DNA from: Streptomyces sp. WM6378
Lineage (GTDB): Bacteria; Actinomycetota; Actinomycetes; Streptomycetales; Streptomycetaceae
DNA length: 64,000 bases
Assembly (NCBI RefSeq): GCF_001279695.1
Contig: NZ_LGDD01000059.1
Coordinates: forward strand, 57,460-121,459
Reading direction: 5' to 3'
Below are positions 34,943 to 43,528 of this stretch, one piece after another. The notes beneath the pieces were generated by a model. That model did not search any database, was not told where the DNA came from, and saw only the letters and a program-made list of their open reading frames with translations. The translations under genes and the position numbers were made by a program. The first letter of the stretch is position 1. Each line of letters begins with the position of its first letter.

Positions 34943-34971
34943 TTGACAGATCATGTGCTGGAGCGGATCGT
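34943..34971 (+). promoter_or_regulatory. Candidate promoter giving a leaderless transcript
   Basis: TTGACA (34943-34948) and GATCGT (34966-34971) are 17 bp apart. Transcription seven bases after the second element would start at the ATG of 34978. No ribosome site is present, which fits a leaderless message. Confidence 0.5.
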
Positions 34972-34977
34972 ATGCAC

Positions 34978-35595
34978 ATGCTTACTAATCTGGATCGGAT
35001 GCGGGACGCCGACGCTCAGGCCGTGCGGTACAGCGTCGAGCTCGTGCGCCACGTGATGCCCGGCGATCTCGACAGGCCCACCCCCTGCGCGGACTGGACG
35101 CTGGCCGACCTGCTCGCCCACATGACCGCCCAGCACCGGGGGTTCGCGGCCGCCGCGGCCGGCGAGGGAGAGAACGAGGACGCCTGGCGGGTCGCGCCGG
35201 GTGGAGACGATGCTGTCGAGAGCTATACCGCGGCTTGTGGACTCGTCGTACGCGCCTTCGCGGCGGTCGACTCGGCGGAGCGGAAGTTCGCCCTGCCCGA
35301 GTTCGGTCCCGGCCTCACGTTTCCCGCCGCGACGGCCATCGGGTTCCACTTCATCGACTACGTCGTGCACGGCTGGGACGTCGCCCGCTCGCTCGGTCTC
35401 CCCTACACGCCCGATCCCTGGCTGCTCGAAGCCGCGCTGCCGATCGCCCTGGCCGTGCCCGACGGCGACGAGCGGCTCGCGCCGGGTGCGGCCTTCCGCC
35501 CCGGTCTCCTGCCGGTCGGCGACCCGAGCCTGCTCGGCCGGACCCTCTCGGCCCTCGGTCGCTCGCCGAACTGGCAGGCACATCAGGGGTGTTGA
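34978..35595 (+). CDS. TIGR03086 family metal-binding protein (DinB/mycothiol-dependent maleylpyruvate isomerase type)
   Basis: A 205-residue four-helix-bundle protein. The N-terminal half shows the hallmark TPCADWTLADLLAHMTAQHRG, in which the His of LLAHM is a metal ligand, and FHFIDYVVHGWDVARSLG supplies the other two histidines. These are the three ligand positions of the DinB_2/MDMPI superfamily, many members of which act on mycothiol adducts. An ATG at 34972 is also in frame; 34978 fits the predicted transcription start. It diverges from the MarR gene, a common arrangement for stress-induced thiol-dependent proteins. Confidence 0.88.
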   Translation: MLTNLDRMRDADAQAVRYSVELVRHVMPGDLDRPTPCADWTLADLLAHMTAQHRGFAAAAAGEGENEDAWRVAPGGDDAVESYTAACGLVVRAFAAVDSAERKFALPEFGPGLTFPAATAIGFHFIDYVVHGWDVARSLGLPYTPDPWLLEAALPIALAVPDGDERLAPGAAFRPGLLPVGDPSLLGRTLSALGRSPNWQAHQGC

Positions 35596-35609
35596 TGGCC
35601 GCCGTCGGC

Positions 35610-36794
35610 TCAGTGCGGGGCCAGGGAAGCGCGTGAGTTGAGGATGTCCACATCGCTTCCCGTGGTGTGCCGGTAGGTGTCGGTCATCCGGGCCAGGCCG
35701 CTCGCGGAGGCGCTGCTCGACCGGTTCATCTCCCGGGCGGCCAGCACCACCGGGGCTGTCGCCTCCCGGCGCAGGCTCTCGTACCGGGCGAGACCCGTCG
35801 CCACGTCACCGGCCGCCGAGAGTTCGTGGGCCAGCACGCGGGCATCGACGATCGACTGGGACGCGCCGTTCGCGCCCACCGGGTACATCGGGTGCGCGGC
35901 ATCGCCGAGCAGGGTCACCCGGCCGCGCCCCCACGCGGGCAGCGGCTCCCGGTCGACCATCGGGTACTCCAGGATCCCGGAGCTGTCCGCCAGCAGGCCC
36001 GGCACATCGAGCCAGCCCAGCGACCAGTCCTCGACATGGGGCAGCACGTCCGCGAGGCGGCCCGCGCTGTTCCAGCCCGCGTCCTCGGCGAGCGGGCCCG
36101 GCTCGGACAGCCGCACCAGGGCCACCCAGTTGATCCGGCCGCGCCCGATCGGATAGGCGATCAGTTCCACGTCCCCCTCCCGGACGATGGCCATCGAGCG
36201 GCCGGTGAGGAACGGTTCGGCCTCCGTCACGCCCCGCCACATCCGGATGCCCGACCACAGCAGCGGCCCGCCGTCCGGATGCAGTCGCGCCCGGACGGCG
36301 GAGTGCAGCCCGTCCGCGCCGACGAGGGCCGCCGCACCGACCTCCGTCACGGCCCCGCTCGCCCGGTTCAGCAGGCGGACGCGGACCTCGCCGCCCTCCT
36401 GGGCGAAGTCCACCAGGCGCATGCCGACCCGTACCGCGTCGGCGCCCAGCCGTTCGCGGACCGCCGCGAGGAGCAGCAGTTGCAGCTCGCCGCGGTGGAC
36501 CGCGTACTGCGGCCATCGGTAGCCCTGGGCCAACCCCCTTGGTTCTGCGAAGAGTTGATGGCCCATCGCATCGCTGTACACGTTCTCCGCCATGGCCACG
36601 CCGACCTCGGCGAGCTGTTCGCCGAGGCCGAGCTCGGTCAGTTCGCGCACCGCGTGCGGCAGCAGGTTGAGGCCGACCCCCAGGGGCCGGATCTCCCGCG
36701 CGCTCTCCACCACCACGGCGTCGACGCCCGCCGCGTGCAGACTCAGCGCGGCGCTGAGCCCCCCGATGCCCGCCCCCGCTATCAGTACCGTCAT
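35610..36794 (-). CDS. FAD-dependent monooxygenase (PhzS / salicylate hydroxylase-like)
   Basis: A 394-residue group A flavoprotein hydroxylase. The dinucleotide motif is VLIAGAGIGGLSAAL (3-17), the DG motif GADGLHSAVRARL (about 160) and the second FAD motif LLGDAAHPMYPVGANGASQSIVDA (about 290-315). The overall pattern is that of flavin-dependent oxidoreductases that hydroxylate aromatic rings using NAD(P)H. ATG 36794 sits behind AAAGGGAG. It converges on the TIGR03086 gene. No aromatic pathway genes are adjacent. Confidence 0.92.
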   Translation of the reverse strand: MTVLIAGAGIGGLSAALSLHAAGVDAVVVESAREIRPLGVGLNLLPHAVRELTELGLGEQLAEVGVAMAENVYSDAMGHQLFAEPRGLAQGYRWPQYAVHRGELQLLLLAAVRERLGADAVRVGMRLVDFAQEGGEVRVRLLNRASGAVTEVGAAALVGADGLHSAVRARLHPDGGPLLWSGIRMWRGVTEAEPFLTGRSMAIVREGDVELIAYPIGRGRINWVALVRLSEPGPLAEDAGWNSAGRLADVLPHVEDWSLGWLDVPGLLADSSGILEYPMVDREPLPAWGRGRVTLLGDAAHPMYPVGANGASQSIVDARVLAHELSAAGDVATGLARYESLRREATAPVVLAAREMNRSSSASASGLARMTDTYRHTTGSDVDILNSRASLAPH

Positions 36795-36942
36795 GTCCGG
36801 CTCCCTTTCTCCCGGCTCCACCCTGCGATGTCCGGAGCCTGAAGTCCAAGACATGTTGGATCTCGGAGTCAGAAGCGGTCCTTATCGCCCTTGCCCAAGG
36901 AAGGAGGGCGGGCCGTCGCTTCCAGCAGCCCGCCCTCGTACG

Positions 36943-38121
36943 TCACTTGGTGCCACAGAACTCCGCTTCGGTGAGGGGCAGCGGGTCGCCCGTCCAGTCC
37001 CCGTTGAAGTTGAAGGCCAGTGCGTGCCCGGCGTCCTTCGTCACCACGGCTTCCGAGGAGGAGCCGTGGATGCCGCCGGTGTGGCCCCACACCTCGGTGC
37101 CGCAGGACAGCGTGAGCTTCATCAGGCCAAGGCCGTAGGAGGAACGGGGGATCTCGTCGCTGGGGACCGTCGTCGTCATCTCCGCCAGCTGACGCGGCGG
37201 CAACAGCTTCCCGCCGAGCAGCGCCCGGTAGAACCGGTTCAGATCAAGGGAGTTGGAGACGACCTCGCCCGCCGAGCCCGCGACCGAGGGGTTGAATTCG
37301 GTGACGTCGTACACCTGGTCCGGCGAGCCGCCCAGCGTCGAGTACGCCCGGCCGCTCGGCTTCGGCATCCGGGCGTCGGTGCCGGGGAACGAGGTGGAGC
37401 GAAGGTTCAACGGGCGCAGGACGCGCCGCTCGGCCTCCTGCGCGTACGAACGGCCGGTGACCTTCTGGATCACCATTCCGGCGAGGATGTAGTTGGTGTT
37501 GGAGTACTTCCACCTCGCGCCGGGCGCGAAGTCGGGCTGGTGGGCCAGGGCCGTCCGCACGAGGCGCTCGGGGGTCCAGGTGTCGTAGCGGTGCTGGAAG
37601 AAGCCGGGGCCGAAGACCAGCTTCTGGAAGTCCGCGTCCGCCGTGTAGTCGTAGATCCCGCTCGTGTGGTTGAGGAGTTGGCGCACGGTGATCGCGCGCC
37701 CGTCGTTCCCGTTGCCCCGCACCAGGCCCGGCAGCCACGTGTCCACCGAGTCGTCCAGGCTGAGCTTCCCCTCCGCCTCCAGTTGGAGCAGGACGGTCGA
37801 GATGAACGTCTTGGTGAGGGAGCCGACCCGGAAGGTGTCCTGCGCCTGGCGCTCGCGGCCGGTGCGCGTGTCGGCGACGCCCGCATCGCCGGTCCAGCGG
37901 CCGCGCCCGTCCTCGGCGACGCCGATCACGCCGGGCACGCCCCCGGCGACCGTGGCGTCCATGGCCTGCTGAGTGGCCCCATGGCCGGCGGGGTGTGCCC
38001 CTGTGGTGGGGCGGGCCTGCCGCGCCGAAGCGGGCGCGACGAACGCGGTGGCGGTCACCGCGCCGGCGAGGACCGCCCCGAGGATCGCGGTCCTGACTCT
38101 CCGTGCCGTACGTACTGCCAT
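36943..38121 (-). CDS. Secreted serine DD-carboxypeptidase, R61-like (class C beta-lactamase fold)
   Basis: A 392-residue exported peptidase closely patterned on the Streptomyces R61 DD-peptidase. It has a signal peptide (about 1-34, ending ASARQ), SLTK nucleophile motif (Ser 101, Lys 104), YSN (206-208) and HTGG near 340. Flanking blocks FRVGSLTKTF, ITVRQLLNHTSGIYDYT, YSNTNYILAGMVI and SYGLGLMKL also match that family. It cleaves D-Ala-D-Ala stems or esters outside the membrane and can be inhibited by penicillin. ATG 38121 follows AAGAGG. It is divergent from the 5'-nucleotidase gene. Confidence 0.95.
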   Translation of the reverse strand: MAVRTARRVRTAILGAVLAGAVTATAFVAPASARQARPTTGAHPAGHGATQQAMDATVAGGVPGVIGVAEDGRGRWTGDAGVADTRTGRERQAQDTFRVGSLTKTFISTVLLQLEAEGKLSLDDSVDTWLPGLVRGNGNDGRAITVRQLLNHTSGIYDYTADADFQKLVFGPGFFQHRYDTWTPERLVRTALAHQPDFAPGARWKYSNTNYILAGMVIQKVTGRSYAQEAERRVLRPLNLRSTSFPGTDARMPKPSGRAYSTLGGSPDQVYDVTEFNPSVAGSAGEVVSNSLDLNRFYRALLGGKLLPPRQLAEMTTTVPSDEIPRSSYGLGLMKLTLSCGTEVWGHTGGIHGSSSEAVVTKDAGHALAFNFNGDWTGDPLPLTEAEFCGTK

Positions 38122-38431
38122 GGGGGCCTCTTCCCGTGAGTGCTCGCGCGGTGCGCCGGTCGGCCGGTAGGACCTGGGGTCGGATGCGGGAGTTGAGCGG
38201 GCCTGGTGCGGTTGAGCGGGATTCGGCCGTTTGCCCGGCCCTGTCGACGCCGCGGGGCGGTACCCGCCGGTACTCCGCGACACGAGGTGCGCTTTTGCTC
38301 CGCAAGCGTGTCTGCCGCGAGCCGACGATTTAGGTTGGGCGCGCCCGATCCCTTCGCCGCGGGGGCGAGGGAATGCGCCCGGCGCATGTCCGCGGACGCG
38401 GGGAAGCCTCGACCCGAGACAGGGGACCCAC
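38122..38431. other. Divergent promoter region
   Basis: About 310 bp between the R61-like peptidase and the 5'-nucleotidase genes. A TAGGTT hexamer at 38331-38336 could be a -10 element of the rightward gene, but no matching -35 is clear. Nothing else stands out. Confidence 0.5.
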
Positions 38432-40366
38432 GTGCGCGAGCTCGGCCGGCGCAGTTTCATGACAGCGGCAGGTTCGCTGGGGGCCCTCCTCGCCACCGGG
38501 ACCCCTGCCTTCGCCACCCCGCACGCGCGGGACGCGGCGAGCGCGCGCGAGTACGTGGACGTCCAGCTGCTCAGCATCACCGACCTGCACGGCTTCCTGC
38601 AGAGCGCACCCGGGGCGGATGCCGTGATCCGCGGGGCGGGCGGCCGGCGGTACACGGTGGGCGGGGTCGCCTACATGGCCACCCACCTGGAACGGCTGCG
38701 GGCGGGCCGGGCCAACTCGATCTTCTTCGCGCCGGGCGACCTGTTCTCGGGCTGGACGCTGGCCGCCGAGTCGATGGCGGACGAGCCGACCATCGAGGCG
38801 CTCAACCGCCTCGGCCTCGACTTCGCGACGGCCGGCAACCACGAGTTCGACCGCCCGCCCGGCTTTCTGACCGGCCATATGCAAAACGGCATCCCGTACG
38901 CCGGGATGGGGCACACCAACTCCTTCAGCGACTCCCAGGGCGAGCCGTTCCTCGGAGCGACGTTCCGCTACTACAGCGCCAACGCCGTGTGGCGGGACAG
39001 CGGCCGGACGGTGCTCCCTCCGTACAACATCGAATGGGTCACCGCGCCGGGCGGGCGCCAACTGCCGATCGGGTTCATCCACCTGACGACGCTCGGCACG
39101 GAACGCTTCTCCACCTCGTACCAGCCCGCGCTCGCGACGCTGGAGGAAGTCGCCACCGTGAACCGCTACGCCGCGGAGCTGAAGGCGCGCGGCGTCAACA
39201 CCATCGTCCTGAGCATGCACGACGGGGCCGTGGCCGGGGACGACTTCAACAGCGCGACCAGCCCCTCCGGCCCCGCCTACGACCTGGCCCTGGCGGTGTC
39301 GGCCGACATCGACGTGATCGTCACGGGCCACTGGCACTGCGCGTTCAACATGATGCTGCCCGACCCCCGGGGCAATCCCCGCCCGTTCGTGGAGGCCGGC
39401 TGCCACGGCCAGCTGATCAACGAGATCAACCTGCGGCTCGACCCGCGCACCGGCGCCGTCATCCGCGCGCTGACCACCTCCACCAACCACCCCAACACCC
39501 GTGACGTAGCGCCCGATCCGGTCCTCAAGGAGTGCGCCGACTACTGGACCGGCTACGCGAACCGGCTCGGCGCCGCCCCCATCGGCCGGGTGACCGCCTC
39601 CTTCACCATGCACCTCAGCCCCGCGGGCGAGAGCACGATGGGAAACCTCGTGGCCGACTGGGCGCTGTGGGCCGGCCGCCGGAAACTGGATCCCTTCGAC
39701 AACTCCAACGTCAACCCGAACGCGCCCGCCGATCTCGCCCTGATCGCCGTCGCCCCCCGCACCGGCCGCACCGTCATCGGCAACGGGCTGGCGCACATCC
39801 AGTCCTCGGGCGGGGTGATCACGTTCGACCGGGCCTGGAAGGCGGTGGGCTACGGCTGTCCCGTCATCACCGCCACCGTCACGGGACAGGCCATCCACGA
39901 CGCGCTGGAACAGCAGTGGGCCGAGGACGACGGGGAGCTCACCTATGCGCCCCTCGCCGTCTCCTCCAACGTCCGCTACGCCTTCGACGCCGCCGCGCCG
40001 CCCGGCGAACGCGTCAGGCCCGCCGACGTCCTCATCGACGGCACGCCGCTCGATGTCCGCGCCTCGTACCGGCTCGCCTCGACCGCGTACACCTTCATCG
40101 GCGCCGACGGCTATCCAGCTCTGCTGAAGCACACCGAGGCGGTCCGGCACACGCGGGACTTCGAGAGCTTCACCGCCTTCGTACGCGCCAACTACCGCCT
40201 CGCACCAGGTCCGTTGGGCCGGGTGAGGGCGATCAACGAGTCGACGCCCGGCGCGTGCTTCGGCACCCTGCCGCCGCACCCCTACACCCGCCCGCTGCCC
40301 CGGCGGGCCCACCGCGCATGCGAGAACCCGCTGCCCGAAGGCAGGCGCGGGCCAACCCCTGGCTAG
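38432..40366 (+). CDS. Tat-exported bifunctional metallophosphatase/5'-nucleotidase
   Basis: A 644-residue secreted nucleotidase. The N-terminus has a twin-arginine signal (GRRSFMTAAGS). The metallophosphatase domain (about 45-330) shows ITDLHG, GNHEFDR, SMHDGAV and TGHWHCAFN metal-ligand motifs, and the C-terminal 5'-nucleotidase domain (about 370-600) has ESTMGNLVADWALW and the aromatic pair around YTFIGADGYPAL. It should hydrolyse extracellular nucleotides or UDP-sugars. GTG 38432 follows AGGGGA. The 44098 gene encodes a close paralogue with the same signal and order of motifs. Confidence 0.93.
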   Translation: MRELGRRSFMTAAGSLGALLATGTPAFATPHARDAASAREYVDVQLLSITDLHGFLQSAPGADAVIRGAGGRRYTVGGVAYMATHLERLRAGRANSIFFAPGDLFSGWTLAAESMADEPTIEALNRLGLDFATAGNHEFDRPPGFLTGHMQNGIPYAGMGHTNSFSDSQGEPFLGATFRYYSANAVWRDSGRTVLPPYNIEWVTAPGGRQLPIGFIHLTTLGTERFSTSYQPALATLEEVATVNRYAAELKARGVNTIVLSMHDGAVAGDDFNSATSPSGPAYDLALAVSADIDVIVTGHWHCAFNMMLPDPRGNPRPFVEAGCHGQLINEINLRLDPRTGAVIRALTTSTNHPNTRDVAPDPVLKECADYWTGYANRLGAAPIGRVTASFTMHLSPAGESTMGNLVADWALWAGRRKLDPFDNSNVNPNAPADLALIAVAPRTGRTVIGNGLAHIQSSGGVITFDRAWKAVGYGCPVITATVTGQAIHDALEQQWAEDDGELTYAPLAVSSNVRYAFDAAAPPGERVRPADVLIDGTPLDVRASYRLASTAYTFIGADGYPALLKHTEAVRHTRDFESFTAFVRANYRLAPGPLGRVRAINESTPGACFGTLPPHPYTRPLPRRAHRACENPLPEGRRGPTPG

Positions 40367-40378
40367 GATCACTTGATC

Positions 40379-41056
40379 ATGGACGGGAACGCGGTGGGCG
40401 GGGAAGAAATGATCGCCGTTCCGGCGGGGCGGGTGACGGTGTCGGACCGGCGTACGCAGCGCAGTTGGCAGGTCGACGTCGCGCCGTTCCGCCTCGGCGG
40501 GCACCCCGTGACCCAGGCGGGGTACGCGCAGGTCGTCGGGGAGTGGCCCAGCACCGCGCGGGGCGAGCGAGGGCCCGTCGAGGGTGTCTCCTGGTTGGAC
40601 GCCGTCCTCTACTGCAACTCCCGTTCCCGGCAGGAGGGGTTGACGCCCTCGTATCGCCACGTCGACAGCGAGAGCGTCGCATGGGACGCGTCCGCCGACG
40701 GCTACCGGCTCCCGACCGAGGCCGAGTGGGAGCACGCCTGCCGGGCCGGAACGACCGGGGCGCGGTACGGGCCGCTGGACGAGATCGCCTGGCACCGGGC
40801 CAACTCGGGCGAGCGGATCCACGAGGTGGGCGGCAAGCGGCCCAACGCGTGGGGCCTCCACGACATGCTGGGCAATGTGTGGGAGTGGTGCTGGGACGTC
40901 TACGACGCCGAGGTCTACAAGACCTACCGGGTGCTGCGCGGCGGTGGATGGTTCGACGAGCCCTGGAGCTGCCGCGCGTCCGTGCGGCGCCGCAGCCACC
41001 CGACGTTCCGGATCGACGACGTGGGGTTCCGCGTCGCGCGGTCCGGCAAGGCTTGA
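40379..41056 (+). CDS. SUMF1/formylglycine-generating-type protein
   Basis: A 225-residue protein with the FGE-sulfatase fold: LGGHPVTQAGY, GVSWLDAVLYCN, YRLPTEAEWEHACRAGT, NAWGLHDMLGNVWEW and VLRGGGWFDEPWSCRASVRR. Genuine formylglycine generators need two copper-binding cysteines near the last motif (xxLCxxxYC); here the first is replaced by Asp (WFDE) while the second (SC) remains. Another activity, or a structural role as in other SUMF1 proteins, is more likely. It begins 12 bp after the nucleotidase stop and may be co-transcribed. No sulfatase is near. Confidence 0.88.
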   Translation: MDGNAVGGEEMIAVPAGRVTVSDRRTQRSWQVDVAPFRLGGHPVTQAGYAQVVGEWPSTARGERGPVEGVSWLDAVLYCNSRSRQEGLTPSYRHVDSESVAWDASADGYRLPTEAEWEHACRAGTTGARYGPLDEIAWHRANSGERIHEVGGKRPNAWGLHDMLGNVWEWCWDVYDAEVYKTYRVLRGGGWFDEPWSCRASVRRRSHPTFRIDDVGFRVARSGKA

Positions 41057-41093
41057 CGCGCGCACAACTACGCCAGGGCGCCTCAACTGCCGC

Positions 41094-41924
41094 TCAGGCG
41101 GCGCCCGTTCGGGTCGCGGTGACCGCCATCGTCGCGTAGCGCATCGTGAAGCCGCCGCCCAGCGCGTCGACGGCGGCCCCCGCCTCCCGCAGCACCTCGG
41201 CCAGCTGGTCGGCGGCGAGGCCGGTGAGGATGCCCAGGGTGGGCAGCTGGTCCAGCCACGCGTCGCGGGTGTAGGTCCGCTCCCATGGGAAGCGCCACTG
41301 CTCCGGCTCGTCGAATCCCCGCGCCTTCCGGATCCCGTCGGCGGACTTGGCGAGCACCGCCGCGTAGGCGTCGAAGGTGGGCCGCGCCATGCCCTGGAGG
41401 TCGAACGCGGAGTGGGGCGCCACCCGCCGGTAGCCGGTGGCCAAGGCTTCCGCCACCTCGGGCGGCAGCTGGAACGCGTTCCAGAACGCCGCGAGCAGGC
41501 CACCGGGCCGCAGCGCCCGTGCGGCCTTGGCCGCCCCCGCGACCGGGTCGATCCAGTGCCAGGCCTGCCCGGCGGTGACCGCGTCGAAGGTCCGTCCGGC
41601 CGGCTCCCACGCCTCGACGGTCGCCACGTCGACCTCGACCCCGAACCGCCGGGCCACATCGGCCATCCGCGCGTCGGGCTCGACCCCGAGCACGTGGCAC
41701 CCCATCGCCTGCAACTGCCGGGCGGCGATTCCGGTGCCGCAGCCGACGTCCAGGACAGCGGGACCGGGGGCGGCGGCGACGATCCGGCGCACCAGGGCGT
41801 CGGGGTAGCGGGGACGGGCGCGGTCGTAGCGTTCGGCGTCCGAGCCGAACGACTCGGCCATGCGGCGGGCCCGATGAGGCTCGTTTCCGGCAGGGAGGGG
41901 CTGCTCCGGCGGCAGAGTGGGCAT
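41094..41924 (-). CDS. Class I SAM-dependent methyltransferase
   Basis: A 276-residue Methyltransf_11/25-type enzyme. Motif I is VLDVGCGTGIAARQLQAMG (about 57-75), motif II VLGVEPDARM, and FDAVTAGQAWHWIDP followed by ALRPGGLLAAFW are typical of small-molecule methyltransferases of this group. ATG 41924 lies inside the first of two tandem palindromes, so the adjacent divergent TetR regulator probably represses it by covering the start region. The substrate is unknown; a self-protection or detoxification role would fit the TetR pairing. Confidence 0.9.
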   Translation of the reverse strand: MPTLPPEQPLPAGNEPHRARRMAESFGSDAERYDRARPRYPDALVRRIVAAAPGPAVLDVGCGTGIAARQLQAMGCHVLGVEPDARMADVARRFGVEVDVATVEAWEPAGRTFDAVTAGQAWHWIDPVAGAAKAARALRPGGLLAAFWNAFQLPPEVAEALATGYRRVAPHSAFDLQGMARPTFDAYAAVLAKSADGIRKARGFDEPEQWRFPWERTYTRDAWLDQLPTLGILTGLAADQLAEVLREAGAAVDALGGGFTMRYATMAVTATRTGAA

Positions 41925-41952
41925 GCGCCCACCATTGTGGGCACGCACCCAC
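41917..41952. promoter_or_regulatory. Two tandem palindromic operators, 20-bp period
   Basis: GTGGGCATGCGCCCAC (41917-41932) and GTGGGCACGCACCCAC (41937-41952) agree at 14 of 16 bases and start exactly 20 bp apart. Each is an inverted repeat. They overlap the methyltransferase start and precede the TetR gene. Confidence 0.8.
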
Positions 41953-41989
41953 TCGTCAATGGGGAGGGCTTGACCCGAGAGGATCCGCG

Positions 41990-42598
41990 ATGCCGACCGG
42001 TGTGGCCCTGCGCGACCCGCGCGAGCAGTTGTTCGGCGCCGCCGAGCGGATCCTGCTCCGGGACGGCGCCGGCGCGCTGACCAGCCGGGCCGTCGCCCTG
42101 GAGGCGGGCTGCGCCAAGGGCGTCCTGCACCGGCACTTCGAGGGCTTCGACGCCTTCCTCGCCGAGTTCGTCCTCGACCGCATCGGCCGGATCGACGCCC
42201 AGGCCGCGGCCCTGCGCGACTCGGCCGGAACCGGCACCGTCGCGGACCACCTCACCGACGCGCTGACGGATCTGTTCGGGCCGGTGGCGACGGCGATCGT
42301 CGGCCTCGTCGTCTCCCGGGACGCCCTGCGCGGCCGGCTGCGCCGGAGCACGCCGCGCGGCGTGCCGCTCCTGGCGGAGGCCACCGCCATGATCGCTGAG
42401 TACCTCGGTGCGGAGCGCGACCTGGGCCGCGTCGCGGCGGACGCCGACATCGACGCCCTCGCCCCCACGCTGATCGGCGCCGGACACCTGCTGTTCGCCG
42501 GGCAGGAGGGCGGCCCGCCAAAGACCGAGGCCGTCCGCAGAACGGTGACCACGGTCATCGCCGGGGTCGTGCGCGAGACCCCGACGGCCTTGACCTGA
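41990..42598 (+). CDS. TetR family transcriptional regulator
   Basis: A 202-residue repressor. The HTH (about 10-55) reads REQLFGAAERILLRDGAGALTSRAVALEAG, then CAKGVLHRHFEGFDAFLAEF. The C-terminal ligand domain is helical with SRDALRGRLRR and PLLAEATAMIAEYL. ATG 41990 follows GAGAGGAT. It is divergent from the methyltransferase, with two tandem operator-like palindromes between them, the classic TetR one-target layout. Confidence 0.93.
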   Translation: MPTGVALRDPREQLFGAAERILLRDGAGALTSRAVALEAGCAKGVLHRHFEGFDAFLAEFVLDRIGRIDAQAAALRDSAGTGTVADHLTDALTDLFGPVATAIVGLVVSRDALRGRLRRSTPRGVPLLAEATAMIAEYLGAERDLGRVAADADIDALAPTLIGAGHLLFAGQEGGPPKTEAVRRTVTTVIAGVVRETPTALT

Positions 42599-42649
42599 CA
42601 GGCTGTCAGGCACTTACCCTTGAGGCGTGCTGGGTAGTCTCGTGGCGCA

Positions 42650-43528
42650 ATGGTGTCCGTGAGGGGAGACCTGTTGACCGACCCGACCGACGGCTTCGAC
42701 CCGGCAGTACGGCGGATGATGTCGTCCAACGAAGCGAACTGGGATGCCCGCACCCCGGTCCATCTCGCCAGCCGATTCTACGGCTTGGCCGACAAGACGG
42801 CCGATCCCGAGCGGTGGTTCGGGGCGTACGAATGGCAGGACCTCGGCGACCTGGCGGGCCGCGACGTCCTGCACCTCCAATGCCATCTGGGTACGGAAAC
42901 GGTGGCGTTCGCCGCGCGCGGAGCCCGCACCGTCGGGCTCGATCTCTCCGGCGCGTCGGTGTCCGCGGCCCGGACGCTGGCCGCCGAGTCCGGCCTGGAC
43001 GTGGAGTACGTCCAGGCCAACGTCTATGACGCGGCCCGAGCACTGGACGGGCGCCAATTCGACGTCATTTACACCGGCAAGGGCGCCCTGTGCTACCTCC
43101 CGGACCTGCCCCGCTGGGCCGAGACGGTCGCCGCCCTGCTGCGCCCGGGCGGGCGGCTCTACCTCTCCGAGTTCCACCCGCTGTTCAACTCCCTCGGCCC
43201 CTCGCCCGGCCCGGACGAAGGCGCCGAACTGCTGCTGCGCCACGACTACTTGGGCGGTCGGGGCCCCGTCCGCCGCGACGCCACGTACACCTACGCCGAC
43301 GGTCCGGCCGTGCAGGGTGCGACCGAGTGCTTCGAGTGGATGCACGGGCTCGACGAGGTGATCAACGCCGTCCTCGGCGCCGGCCTCAGGATCACCGGGC
43401 TGCGCGAGAGCGACGAACTGCCCTGGCCCCGATGGCCCCGGATGGTGGCGACCCCGCAGGGCTGGTGGCGGCTGCCCGACACCGCCCCGCGCATCCCGCT
43501 CCTGTACGCCCTGCTCGCGCAGCGCTGA
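42650..43528 (+). CDS. Class I SAM-dependent methyltransferase (Methyltransf_25 type)
   Basis: A 292-residue methyltransferase. It opens with NEANWDARTPVHLASRFYG, a common start of a Streptomyces family, then VLHLQCHLGTETVAFAARG (motif I), TVGLDLSGASVSAARTL (motif II), and FDVIYTGKGALCYLPDLPRW with LLRPGGRLYLSEFHPL. A TTG at 42674 with GAGGGGAG five bases upstream is a strong alternative start and would give 284 residues. It stands alone and its substrate is not indicated. Confidence 0.88.
   Translation: MVSVRGDLLTDPTDGFDPAVRRMMSSNEANWDARTPVHLASRFYGLADKTADPERWFGAYEWQDLGDLAGRDVLHLQCHLGTETVAFAARGARTVGLDLSGASVSAARTLAAESGLDVEYVQANVYDAARALDGRQFDVIYTGKGALCYLPDLPRWAETVAALLRPGGRLYLSEFHPLFNSLGPSPGPDEGAELLLRHDYLGGRGPVRRDATYTYADGPAVQGATECFEWMHGLDEVINAVLGAGLRITGLRESDELPWPRWPRMVATPQGWWRLPDTAPRIPLLYALLAQR

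Noticed and set aside
38330..42613. A 1,427-codon open frame on the minus strand
   Set aside because: It lies antisense across the nucleotidase, SUMF1, methyltransferase and TetR genes and is low-complexity Arg/Gly/Pro. Such frames arise from GC-rich third positions.
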